64,000 bases of DNA, from the NCBI RefSeq assembly GCF_008086345.1, contig NZ_CP043006.1, positions 4,958,032 to 5,022,031 on the forward strand, given 5' to 3'. This document shows positions 35,675 through 43,643 of the stretch, one piece after another (positions within the stretch are counted from its first letter, which is position 1; the number at the start of each line of letters is the position of its first letter). Under the pieces are notes generated by a model. It saw only the letters and a program-made list of their open reading frames with translations, was not told where the DNA came from and searched no databases. Source of the DNA: Chitinophaga sp. XS-30 (GTDB taxonomy: Bacteria; Bacteroidota; Bacteroidia; Chitinophagales; Chitinophagaceae). The position numbers and the translations under genes were made by a program.

Positions 35675-36523
35675 TCACTCCGCCCGCAAAGACCCTACCG
35701 GGTCCATCAGCGCAGCCTTTACCGATTTGTACCCGACGGACACCAGCGCCACCAGCAACATGATCAACACCGACAACGCGAACACCCCGGCGCCAATCTC
35801 CACCCGGTAAGCAAAGCCTTCCAGCCAGTTGCTCATCGCCCGCCACGCCAATGGCGCCGCTAATACAAAAGCGATGAGCAGCAACCCGGCAAACTCCCGG
35901 CCGAACAGCCACAGAATGCTCCGCAAACTCGCGCCCAGCACTTTGCGGATACCTACTTCCTTGTTCTTCTGCTCGGCAATGAAGGATACCAGTCCATATA
36001 ACCCAAGGCAACCAATAATGATGGCAATGACAGCAAAAGCCTGCACAAGCTTCAGCAGCATATGATCTGCCTTGTAAAAACGGGCGATCCTGTCGTCCAG
36101 GAAATCATATTTATAAAGATGATCCGGGAAGATGCTGTTCCAGGTGCTTTCGATAGATGCCAAAGCGGGCTTCAGCCGTGCCGCGTTGATCCTGATCGCG
36201 CATCTGCCGTACCAGTTGATACCGGTAACGATGCAAAGCGGCGTAATGGCATCGTGGAACGACCGGTGATGAAAATCCCTGACAACGCCCACCACAGTGC
36301 CCTGCCTTCCGTTGATGCGGACCGGCCTGCCGATCGCATCTGCTGCGGCCGGCTCGTCAAGTTTCCGCAGCGCTGTTTCATTGAGCAGGAATTCCCGCCC
36401 GGTATCCGAAGGATGCATATTGCGCCCGGCCACCAGTTGCAGGCCGAAGGTGGACAGGTAACGATCATCACCGGCCTTGTAATAGATATCAAAGTTCTCC
36501 GGGTTGCTGCGCCTGCATCGGCA
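35675..36523 (-). pseudogene. ABC-transporter permease (FtsX/MacB type), C-terminal fragment
   Basis: The readable frame holds ~280 codons of the periplasmic and last membrane part of an ~800-residue permease: NPENFDIYYKAGDDRYLSTF at its start, GRPVRINGRQGTVVGVVRDF in the middle, then FAVIAIIIGCLGLYGLVSFI, KNKEVGIRKVLGASLRSILW and a final membrane segment before MDPVGSLRAE. An in-frame stop at 36524 ends the homology, and the first ~500 residues are missing. The DEAD-box promoter begins 36 bp further on. It therefore appears to be a truncated remnant. Confidence 0.75.
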
Positions 36524-36558
36524 TTATCGCCCATACACCATAATCAAAGGCATTTCTC

Positions 36559-36566
36559 TACCTTTG
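36559..36566 (+). promoter_or_regulatory. -7 element of the DEAD-box helicase gene
   Basis: TACCTTTG is an exact TAnnTTTG word, 18 bases before the ATG at 36585. A -33 TTTG at the usual spacing is not evident. Confidence 0.5.
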
Positions 36567-36584
36567 TGCCGTTAAAGCAGCGAC

Positions 36585-37863
36585 ATGAAATTTGAGCAAT
36601 ACCGCATTTCCGAAGAGATCAAACGCAGCCTGGAAGAACTGGGATTCAAAAGGCCGACCGATATTCAGTATAAAGCCATCCCTTCCATCCTGAAGGGGGA
36701 TGATGTGCTGGCGATCGCACAAACGGGAACGGGCAAGACCGCTGCCTTTGCCATTCCCGTACTCCATCTGCTGCATCAGCAGCGCCGCTCCCGTACCAAA
36801 GGAGAAGTAAAATGCCTCGTAATGGTGCCTACCCGGGAGCTGGCGATCCAGATCGCGGAAGTGTTCAAAAAACTGGGCAAATACACCAAAGTAGATATCA
36901 TGGGCCTTTTTGGCGGCGTGGAACAGGAAGCCCAGATCAAAAAACTGGAAAAAGGTGTGGATGTACTGATCGCCACCCCCGGCCGCATGTTCGACCTGAT
37001 CAGCCAGGGGCATCTGGACCTCAGCCATTTGCGCACCCTTATCCTTGACGAGGCGGACCATATGCTTGACCTCGGTTTTATACGGGACATCCGCGATGTG
37101 ATCAAACATCTTCCCCGCCAGCACCAGACCCTCTTTTTCTCCGCTACCATCGACACGGAGATCAAGGAGATCGCCTACTCTATCGTTCGCAACCCCATCC
37201 GCATACAGATTTCGCCGGAAGACCCTGTGTCCAGGAACGTCAGCCATTCGGTAGCTTATGTGGAGATGGATGACAAACGTTTTTTCCTGGAGAGACTGGT
37301 CAAAGAGTTCCCGGAGAACAAAATACTGGTATTCGTACGCACGAAAGTCCGCGCCGAACGCGTGCACAGCGCTATGCAACGGGTAGACATCCCTACACTG
37401 ACCATGCATGGCGGCAAAGAACAGGACGACCGGCTTTCCGTGATGAATGAATTCAAAAAGGGCGATATCAAAGTATTGATCACGACAGACGTGAATGCCC
37501 GCGGCATCGATATCCCGAATGTGGATTATGTGGTCAACTACGACCTGCCGGACGAACCGGAAAACTACGTGCATCGCGTGGGGCCGTACCGGCAGAGGCG
37601 TACAGAAAGGACAGGCCGTATCCTTCTGCAGCACGGAGGAAAAGCCCGTGCTGGAAGCCATCCAGGCTTACCTGGGCAAGGAGATACAGGTGATGAAGAT
37701 CGACAAGAACGACTACCGCGAAACCATCAGCTTCTCCGAAGATATCCCCAACGACAACTGGCAGCTCCTGATCGATGAGCATGAGAAAAGGCCTGAAAGA
37801 AAACAAACGGAAAAAGAAAAAGAAATAAGCACTTCCTTTTTGTGCAGCAAAACGCTATTTTAA
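36585..37863 (+). pseudogene. DEAD-box RNA helicase with one frameshift
   Basis: The N-terminal part has FEQYRISEEIKRSLEELGFK with Q motif PTDIQYKAI, Walker A AQTGTGKT (45-52), PTRELAIQI, LDEADHMLDLGF (DEAD), SAT and, in the second RecA domain, VLITTDVNARGIDIPNVDYV. At GGGG (37580-37583) the frame shifts: with three G the reading continues as HRVGRTGRGVQKGQAVSF and then KPVLEAIQAYLG to the stop at 37861, which restores motif VI and a 425-residue protein. As written, the frame drifts after HRVG and stops at 37776-37778. One extra G in a homopolymer is either a recent mutation or a sequencing error. The intact enzyme would unwind RNA in ribosome assembly or cold growth. Confidence 0.8.
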
Positions 37864-37867
37864 CGGA

Positions 37868-38680
37868 ATGATCCGCAAAAGATTCCCGTTCGCCCTGCCC
37901 GCGCTCCTGCTGGCCATATGCTGCTCCGGTTGCGCTGCCGCGCAGGAAGAACCCAAATGGGTGCCGCTTTTTAATGGTACAGATATCAACGACTGGATCG
38001 TGAAGATCCACCACCACGAGACCGGTGAGAACTTCGGCAATACCTTCCGGGTGAAAGACAGCATCATACAGGTGCGGTACGACCAGTACGGCGATTTCAA
38101 CGAACAGTACGGCCATCTTTACTACAAGCAGCCGTTCTCTCATTACCATCTGAAAATGGAATACCGTTTCGTAGGGGAATGGTGCAAAACAGCACCTTCC
38201 TATACCATCCTGAACAGTGGTGTGATGTACCACTCGCAGGATCCGCGCACCATGCCCAGGGAGCAGGACTGGCCCATTTCCGTAGAGATGCAGTTCCTCG
38301 CCGGTCTTGGTGACGGACAGCCACGACCCACCGGCAACATGTGTTCCCCCGGCACCCATATCGTGTACCAGGGCAAGCTGGACCCAAGGCATTGCATCAA
38401 CTCTTCTTCCAAAACCTATGAAGGGGAACAGTGGGTAAAAGCGGAACTGATTGTACTGGGCGATTCGCTGATCACCCATATCATCAACGGAGATACCGTG
38501 CTGCAATATTCCCGGCCGCAGATCGGCGGGCCGGTGGTGAATAATTATGATCCCGCCATCAAGACAGACGGGAAATTGCTGTCGTCCGGATTCATAGCCC
38601 TCCAAAGCGAAGGCCAGCCTATTGATTTCAGGCGGATAGAGATCATGGACCTTTCACCGAAGGCAGTTACCGCACCATAA
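37868..38680 (+). CDS. Exported DUF1080 (3-keto-disaccharide hydrolase fold) protein
   Basis: 270 residues with a signal sequence; a lipobox-like CSGC follows (cysteine near 21), so it may be a lipoprotein. The concanavalin-like DUF1080 domain starts with WVPLFNGTDINDWIVKIHHHE and continues through YGHLYYKQPFSHYHLKMEYRF, NSGVMYHSQDP and the end IDFRRIEIMDLS. Members bind or hydrolyse sugar derivatives in the periplasm or at the surface. The start is 4 bp after the helicase stop. Its last ~13 codons lie in the first copy of a 67-bp tandem repeat. Confidence 0.85.
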   Translation: MIRKRFPFALPALLLAICCSGCAAAQEEPKWVPLFNGTDINDWIVKIHHHETGENFGNTFRVKDSIIQVRYDQYGDFNEQYGHLYYKQPFSHYHLKMEYRFVGEWCKTAPSYTILNSGVMYHSQDPRTMPREQDWPISVEMQFLAGLGDGQPRPTGNMCSPGTHIVYQGKLDPRHCINSSSKTYEGEQWVKAELIVLGDSLITHIINGDTVLQYSRPQIGGPVVNNYDPAIKTDGKLLSSGFIALQSEGQPIDFRRIEIMDLSPKAVTAP

Positions 38681-38830
38681 CATCCTTGCCGGCAGGCGGA
38701 TCATAGCGATCATGTACCTTTCACCGAAGGCTGCTACCGCACCATAACATCCCTGCCGGAAGGCGGATCACAACGATCATGTCCCTTTTGTTGAAGGCAG
38801 CTACCGCACCATAACATCCCTGCCGAACAG
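38641..38830. repeat. Tandem 67-bp repeat across two convergent gene ends
   Basis: Units begin with GATCATG at 38641, 38708 and 38775 (period 67). The first two copies are close, the third degenerates after ~50 bases. Each contains TACCGCACCATAACATCC. On the plus strand the TAA in copy 1 ends the DUF1080 gene; on the minus strand the same word in copy 3 reads GATGTTATGGTGCGGTAG and supplies the last codons and stop of the neighbouring gene. The 120 bp between both stops is entirely repeat. Confidence 0.85.
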
Positions 38831-39877
38831 GATATGATCCGCGGTGGCGGACATTCTTTTATGCCCGATATCCGCCGCGGGCACCACTACCGCACGGCAA
38901 CCTTCCACCATGAACCGGTGATACAACACCCGCAGCAAGCTTTTGCGGAACATTCCGGTATAGGATATCAGTTTATTCCTGCCGCCCTGGGCATAAGCAT
39001 CCTTGTACACGGTGCCGAAAGTCAGCACCTTACCCGTAAAGCCCGGCATCTTCCGCAGCTGGTTAGGCAGCGAACTGCGGGAGCTGTAAGTGGTATGCGC
39101 CTGCCCGAAAAAACCCGCGAACCGCCTGATCCCGTTAACCTTCAGCGCAGCCGAAAGACTGGCGAACATCGCCGCGTTCCTGGGTATGGCACGCGCCGTA
39201 ACGGGACAATCATTGCGGATAATACGCTGTACGATGTCATAGTTCCCTTTATACAACGCTTTAACAGCATCGTCATGTTCCATAAACGTCATCCTGATCT
39301 GCGCCCACAATTCCCGGAATGCCCTGCTGAAATCAGGCAGCAGCTCCCCTTGCTCCATTTGTGTAAAAACAGGTTCCAGCACAGCCGGCACCACGGCCTG
39401 ACCGCGCAACATCGTCAACACCCTGATAGCCTCCGGCCTCTCAAAATCAATACCATGAATGATCAACCGCTCCTGCTCCGGCAGGCCGAGATTGTACGTA
39501 TAAAGATCCTGCCAGAATTCACGGTAATAAAATTCCGTGTACACCAGTCCCTTTATGAGTGAAGTATCTCCCGTCAGCAAATATTGATTGTAAAGAAAAG
39601 CCGCAGCATGACCGATCTCCATGAACACATCCCGTACCTCGTAACGTTCGTGCAAATGGCGGATGAAATGAAACTTCCAGGCCGGCTCAAAATCAGCATT
39701 ATGCGTTTCTCCATAAAAGTAAGCAGAAGCCTGCTCAAAGCCCGGCAAGGCTTCCATATGCCCGGCATGGTACACCATGCCGTTGCTACCGGGAACAAGC
39801 GTCGCCGCGCAACGGGATTGTGCGGATAACCGGGAAGATAGCAGACAGAGCGCGCAGGCGATCAGGTGTATTTTCAT
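38801..39877 (-). CDS. Secreted erythromycin-esterase/ChaN-like fold protein
   Basis: 358 residues from the ATG at 39877, with a signal peptide (MKIHLIACALCLLSSRLSAQ). The segments YFYGETHNADFEP, VFMEIGHAAAFLYN, IIHGIDFERPEA and RFAGFFGQAHTTYSSRSSLP hold the spaced Glu and His residues seen in EreA-type esterases and related exported proteins. Enzymatic action is unproven, and antibiotic resistance should not be assumed. It is a single gene with a perfect -7 word followed by a palindrome. Its end lies in a tandem repeat. Confidence 0.6.
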   Translation of the reverse strand: MKIHLIACALCLLSSRLSAQSRCAATLVPGSNGMVYHAGHMEALPGFEQASAYFYGETHNADFEPAWKFHFIRHLHERYEVRDVFMEIGHAAAFLYNQYLLTGDTSLIKGLVYTEFYYREFWQDLYTYNLGLPEQERLIIHGIDFERPEAIRVLTMLRGQAVVPAVLEPVFTQMEQGELLPDFSRAFRELWAQIRMTFMEHDDAVKALYKGNYDIVQRIIRNDCPVTARAIPRNAAMFASLSAALKVNGIRRFAGFFGQAHTTYSSRSSLPNQLRKMPGFTGKVLTFGTVYKDAYAQGGRNKLISYTGMFRKSLLRVLYHRFMVEGCRAVVVPAADIGHKRMSATADHILFGRDVMVR

Positions 39878-39887
39878 ATACAAGGAA

Positions 39888-39916
39888 CCGGGCAGGTAAA
39901 TGCCCGGTCAAACATA
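39888..39916 (-). promoter_or_regulatory. -7 element and palindrome ahead of the esterase-fold gene
   Basis: On the minus strand TATGTTTG (39909-39916) is an exact -7 word. One base later CCGGGCA pairs with TGCCCGG over a six-base loop (39888-39907), covering the expected transcription start. The ATG is 10 bases further on. This could be a repressor site or a 5' hairpin in the leader. Confidence 0.55.
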
Positions 39917-39950
39917 GTATATTTTTACAATATAATAAAGCGGACGACAT

Positions 39951-40340
39951 TTACGGGGTAACGGGAGCAACCCTTCTGTCCGCCGGCCTGAAATACCATG
40001 AAAGCACTGTCAGGACCAGGAGCAGCAAGGGAGGAAGGGTATCTTTTACGGGATTGCCAACGGCAATATGCGAAAATATCGCACCGGACATCGCGATAAA
40101 AAAACCTGCGTACGCCCATTCCTTCAGCAAGGGGAATTTAGGCACGAGCACAGCCACAACGCCCAGGAGCTTCCAGATGCCCAGTATCGTCAGCAAATAA
40201 AGGGGATAGCCCAAACCGGTGAAGACCGCTGCCTCCTCTTCCACTTTCAGTAACTGTACGATGCCGGTGGATACCATTCCCAATGCAAGCCAGAGAGTAG
40301 CGATCCAATAGATGATCTTGTTCCTTTTTGAAATATTCAT
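39951..40340 (-). CDS. DoxX-like membrane protein
   Basis: 129 residues with four hydrophobic segments: IIYWIATLWLALGMVSTGIV, YLLTILGIWKLLGVVAVLV, AYAGFFIAMSGAIFSHIAVG and LPPLLLLVLTVLSWYF. This is the DoxX_2 type. It is the last gene of a minus-strand run ArsR, AHSA1, YdeI-like, DoxX, a set repeatedly found together in Bacteroidota. Function unknown. Confidence 0.85.
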   Translation of the reverse strand: MNISKRNKIIYWIATLWLALGMVSTGIVQLLKVEEEAAVFTGLGYPLYLLTILGIWKLLGVVAVLVPKFPLLKEWAYAGFFIAMSGAIFSHIAVGNPVKDTLPPLLLLVLTVLSWYFRPADRRVAPVTP

Positions 40341-40379
40341 TGTTCCAATGATTTTGGTGTGCGTTAAAAACGATGATTT

Positions 40380-40976
40380 TTACTGGTCGTTCAATCCTTT
40401 TCCGTTGAGGATATGCTGCATGCTTTTTTCAATCCTCGACTCCCGGGTCCCGGACTGTTTGGGAGCTGCAAAATGAAGAAGATAGGCCCTTTGCCGTCCG
40501 GGTGTCAGTGCCTCAAAAGCAGCTTTCAACGCCGGCAAGGCATCCAGCTTATGCTGAAACTCTTCCGGGACCGGGAATGCTGCAGGCTCTTTCAGTTTTA
40601 CTTTCAATCCGGCGTTCTCCACTTCAATGGCTTCATGAATGTAGGCTTTCAGCACAGGCGTCATGCGGACGATCTCCCGCGTATTCGTGAACCGGATCTG
40701 CCGGGCGGCCTGCACATTTTCCGTCTGCTGTATCAGGATGCCATGGGCATCATTCAACAGCGCTCCCTTGAAAAACAGCAGGGCACAATAATCTTTGAAT
40801 CCGTGTATCAGCACGATGTTCTTCTTCCCGGAGGTATAACAGGGAACGCCCCATTTCAGTTCCTCCGTGAGTCCGCAGTCCAGCACAAGCATTCTCAATT
40901 TGTCATACTCCTCCTGCCACTTGCCGGCTTTATGGAAGTAAAAATCAACCTTCGGATTAATGCTGCTCATTGTCAT
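40380..40976 (-). CDS. DUF1801/YdeI (OmpD-associated)-like protein
   Basis: 198 residues. The DUF1801 domain (about 8-115) shows KLRMLVLDCGLTEELKWGVP and LIHGFKDYCALLFFKGALL; the C-terminal part with FPVPEEFQHKLDALPALKAA and LTPGRQRAYLLHFAAPKQ is the YdeI/bacteriocin-protection-like helical module. Soluble and probably cytoplasmic; no biochemical role is established for the family. It lies 6 bp after the AHSA1 gene and 39 bp before the DoxX gene. Confidence 0.85.
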   Translation of the reverse strand: MTMSSINPKVDFYFHKAGKWQEEYDKLRMLVLDCGLTEELKWGVPCYTSGKKNIVLIHGFKDYCALLFFKGALLNDAHGILIQQTENVQAARQIRFTNTREIVRMTPVLKAYIHEAIEVENAGLKVKLKEPAAFPVPEEFQHKLDALPALKAAFEALTPGRQRAYLLHFAAPKQSGTRESRIEKSMQHILNGKGLNDQ

Positions 40977-40982
40977 GTTGTA

Positions 40983-41450
40983 TTATTTTAATTGCCCTGC
41001 AATGTCCTGCAAACGGTTATGCGCCATATTCAGGCCCTGCGCAAAAGGCATTTGCAGTAATTGGTCCCTGTATTCGACCGACCTGAAAACGATATGCATA
41101 TTGAGCCTGCTGGTATCGTCCGTGAGCTTCTCGAATTCCAGGAACTCCAGCTGAACGGCAAAAGCAGTATTCTCCATTTCAAACGTACGGGTGATCTTCC
41201 GGTCCGGAATAAATTCATGGATCACGCCATTTGCCTGAAACACCACATTGCCGTGGGCGTCGCTTGTTTCAAACCGCCAGCTGCCGTGCTTTTTATTTTC
41301 CAGTTTCAGCACTTTGGTGCCCATCCACTGCTCAACGATCTCAGGCTCCACATAGGCTTTAAAAAGCAATTCCAGGGGCAGATCGAATTCCCTTGTTATC
41401 ACTATTTCCTGTTTGCCGGCTTCGGCATTGACCTTGGTCTTTCGTTCCAT
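40983..41450 (-). CDS. SRPBCC (AHSA1-type) domain protein
   Basis: 155 residues. TREFDLPLELLFKAYVEPEI, then EQWMGTKVLKLENKKHGSWRF and the final helix (YRDQLLQMPFAQGLNMAHNR) form the helix-grip START-like fold. The family binds hydrophobic ligands or chaperones in the cytoplasm. It sits directly after an ArsR-like repressor gene (6-bp gap), the most common neighbour of such AHSA1 proteins, and should be regulated with it. Confidence 0.9.
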   Translation of the reverse strand: MERKTKVNAEAGKQEIVITREFDLPLELLFKAYVEPEIVEQWMGTKVLKLENKKHGSWRFETSDAHGNVVFQANGVIHEFIPDRKITRTFEMENTAFAVQLEFLEFEKLTDDTSRLNMHIVFRSVEYRDQLLQMPFAQGLNMAHNRLQDIAGQLK

Positions 41451-41456
41451 ATCAGG

Positions 41457-41780
41457 TTATTTTTTGGGTTTGTATTTTTTCATGATGGCCTCCAGCTTGT
41501 TGAACCTGTCGTCCCACAATTGCCGGAACGGCTCGATAAAATCTGCTATTTCCCTCATCTTTTGCGGGTTTAAATGATAATAGATCTCCCTGCCGTTCTG
41601 TTCCTGCTCCAGCAATTCGCATTCGGTAAGTATCTGCAGGTGTTTGGACACCGTGGGTCTCGCTGTGTTGAAGTTTGCGGCTATTGCCCCTGCTGTCATG
41701 GCCTGAGAAGCAACCAGCAGAAGGATGGCCCTCCTTGTAGGGTCTGCTATAGCCTGAAAAACATCTCGTCTCAGATTCAT
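41457..41780 (-). CDS. ArsR-type winged-helix repressor
   Basis: 107 residues. The winged helix has FQAIADPTRRAILLLVASQA, the recognition stretch FNTARPTVSKHLQILTECEL and the wing QEQNGREIYYHL. No ELCVC-type metal site is present, so it is not a classic metal sensor. It is the first gene of the four-gene run. Two equal dyads flank its own -7 element, immediately upstream of the ATG, so autoregulation is likely. Confidence 0.92.
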   Translation of the reverse strand: MNLRRDVFQAIADPTRRAILLLVASQAMTAGAIAANFNTARPTVSKHLQILTECELLEQEQNGREIYYHLNPQKMREIADFIEPFRQLWDDRFNKLEAIMKKYKPKK

Positions 41781-41782
41781 TG

Positions 41783-41830
41783 CGTAGCTATTTGACTACG
41801 AAAATACGCGTAGTCACTTAACTACGCAAA
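41783..41830 (-). promoter_or_regulatory. Promoter with two CGTAG-N8-CTACG operators
   Basis: CGTAG and CTACG arms with 8-bp centres are found at 41783-41800 and 41809-41826, centres 26 bp apart. On the minus strand TTTG (41827-41830) and TATTTTCG (41799-41806) are 20 bp apart, close to the Bacteroidota -33/-7 spacing. One dyad fills the spacer, the other runs from -7 to 3 bp before the ATG. Binding of a dimer to either would block transcription, fitting repression by the ArsR-like protein. Confidence 0.7.
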
Positions 41831-41928
41831 TTTTTCTTCATTTTTTCCGGCATATGCCGTTGCGGCAATCAACGCCTTGTCTCCCGTATAGGGAGCATTA
41901 GCCACTACGGACAAGCATATGGCCAAAG

Positions 41929-42258
41929 ATGCAACGGGATTTCTTCACCTACCTGTTGCTGCCGGGCTTCTTTTATGTGAGCTATTTTGTGCTGATACCG
42001 CGGCTGTATTTTCCAAAAAAAATACCCGGTGCAAGCAATGCACTCGGGCAATCTATTCCTTTTGACAATTATCAGTTCGAAATACTGGTGTCGGATATCA
42101 GGAATCCGAACATTCATGCCGCGGCGATCATCTACACCACACGCCACTCGCATTGCTGGACGCTTTCGGCTCCTGCTGCAGAAAGATACGGAGACGTTCA
42201 TGGTGGAGATACAGCCCGGGCATATCCATCGTGCACTATGAAGCGGCCTGATGCATGA
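41929..42258 (+). other. Short open frame with one membrane segment, possible gene remnant
   Basis: 109 codons. The first 30 residues (MQRDFFTYLLLPGFFYVSYF and following) look like a membrane segment of a LytS-type kinase, including the VLIPRLYFPKK end typical of such proteins. The rest matches nothing I know and overlaps the 3' end of the nucleotidase gene on the other strand. No kinase domain follows. It is more likely a leftover of a deleted gene than a working one. Confidence 0.3.
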
Positions 42259-42802
42259 CCACCGGCTCTTCAATGGCCGCAAAATAATCGGCCACATCGT
42301 GCCAGGTATCCATGCGCTTGTAATCCTTATACAACTCATGCCCTACATTATGCGGGGCGCTGAAAAGCAGCGGCTTTCCCTTGAAGAACCGCAGGTTCTT
42401 GTCGTAATCATCGATCATATAATCCGCTTCCACGATCGTTTTCAGGCCGCAGAACACCATGTGTTTCCAGCTGATGAAGGGGAAATGCTCATTCAGCCAT
42501 TCGATCTTTTCGGATAAGGACTGTGGAAATTCGACCGCAGCGGACACAATGAACACCTCATGCTGTTCCATCAGCTTCCTGATCACCTCCTGGCTGCCCG
42601 GCATTACGGGAGCGGTGCGGAAGAACCCCGGCGTATGCAGGAACTGCGGCACGATGCCTTCCTGCGGGAAACCCTGGGTTTCGGGTACCCCGATCAGCGC
42701 TTCCGGGCTGATCCGCTCACCGGTACGCTCCGCATACCAGTTGATATAATGCTGCGTCAAATCCGCCATTACGCCATCCATGTCTATTACAATTCTTGCC
42801 AT
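42236..42802 (-). CDS. 5'(3')-deoxyribonucleotidase-type HAD phosphatase (NT5C family)
   Basis: 188 residues. The HAD nucleophile motif is IDMDGVMADL; motif II is FIVSAAVEFPQS; the later acidic motif is DYMIDDYDKNLRFF. This is the NT5C pattern, including the cap region between motifs I and II. The family removes phosphate from pyrimidine deoxynucleotides. The gene is divergent from a DeoR-type repressor with a shared 94-bp region that carries a large inverted repeat. Confidence 0.85.
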   Translation of the reverse strand: MARIVIDMDGVMADLTQHYINWYAERTGERISPEALIGVPETQGFPQEGIVPQFLHTPGFFRTAPVMPGSQEVIRKLMEQHEVFIVSAAVEFPQSLSEKIEWLNEHFPFISWKHMVFCGLKTIVEADYMIDDYDKNLRFFKGKPLLFSAPHNVGHELYKDYKRMDTWHDVADYFAAIEEPVVMHQAAS

Positions 42803-42823
42803 ATTCTGCTATTTGATGCAAAA

Positions 42824-42885
42824 TTATGCAATATTCATCAAACTTCCATGTTAAAAGCCGCAAAATTTTACATAATATTGCATAA
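42824..42885. promoter_or_regulatory. 12-bp inverted repeat between nucleotidase and DeoR genes
   Basis: TTATGCAATATT (42824-42835) is the exact complement of AATATTGCATAA (42874-42885), centres 50 bp apart. GCAAAATT/GCAAATT words also recur at about 42818, 42860 and 42890. It is the only shared control region of the two genes and is well placed for looping by a DeoR-type tetramer. Confidence 0.6.
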
Positions 42886-42896
42886 AACAGCAAATT

Positions 42897-43643
42897 ATGT
42901 TAAAGGAAGAGCGGCTGGATTATATACTGAAGAAGTTACGCACAGACCAGAAGGTGCTGCAAGCAGAGCTGAGCAACGACCTCCGTGTGTCGGAGGATAC
43001 GGTGCGGCGGGACCTGGAATCCTTGGCGCAGAATGGCCTGCTGATAAAAGTGCGGGGCGGGGCGATCCCCCATTCCCCCAATCCCTATTCCTTCAAGGAA
43101 AGGATCGTTTTCCATGAAGACGATAAAAAGACCATCGCACGGAAAGCCCTGTCCCTCATAGAGAACGGGCAAACGATCATCCTGGACGGCGGCACCTCCA
43201 CCCTTTCGCTCGCCAAACTTTTCCCGCTAAACCTTCAGCTAAGGGTCATTACCAACAGTGCCCCCATCGTGATGCAGCTGATGGAGCATCCGGCAGTGGA
43301 AGTGATCTTTGCGGGCGGCAGGATCGTGAAGGATTCGCAGACGGTGGTGGGCATAGAACCGATCCGGATGTTCCAGCGCGTACGGGCGGACCTGTCTTTT
43401 CTCGGTGTTTGCAGTTTACATACAGCCGTTGGCGTTACAGGGCCGGACCTGGAGGAAACAGCAGTAAAATCCACTATTGTAGCCGCTTCCAGCAGGGTCA
43501 TTGCGCTGGCAACGAGCGACAAGATGGGTACTGCGGAACATTTCAAGATTTGCGAGATCACGGATATCGATACCATTGTAACCGACCAACCGGAGGATGA
43601 CATTTTTATCCCCTACCGGCAAATGGGCCTGCAGGTATTATGA
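42897..43643 (+). CDS. DeoR/GlpR-family transcriptional repressor
   Basis: 248 residues. The N-terminal helix-turn-helix is RLDYILKKLRTDQKVLQAEL followed by VSEDTVRRDLESLAQNGLLI, the DeoR signature; KVRGGAIP closes it. The C-terminal sugar-phosphate-binding fold shows TIILDGGTSTLSLAKLF and ADLSFLGVCSLHTAVGVTG. Such repressors release DNA on binding a phosphorylated sugar. The divergent nucleotidase gene and its own promoter are likely targets. The 3' end overlaps the YihY gene by 6 bp on the other strand. Confidence 0.92.
   Translation: MLKEERLDYILKKLRTDQKVLQAELSNDLRVSEDTVRRDLESLAQNGLLIKVRGGAIPHSPNPYSFKERIVFHEDDKKTIARKALSLIENGQTIILDGGTSTLSLAKLFPLNLQLRVITNSAPIVMQLMEHPAVEVIFAGGRIVKDSQTVVGIEPIRMFQRVRADLSFLGVCSLHTAVGVTGPDLEETAVKSTIVAASSRVIALATSDKMGTAEHFKICEITDIDTIVTDQPEDDIFIPYRQMGLQVL

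Noticed and set aside
38801..39877. Macrolide-resistance esterase
   Set aside because: Only the general fold and scattered Glu/His residues are shared; the protein is exported and nothing points to antibiotic substrates.
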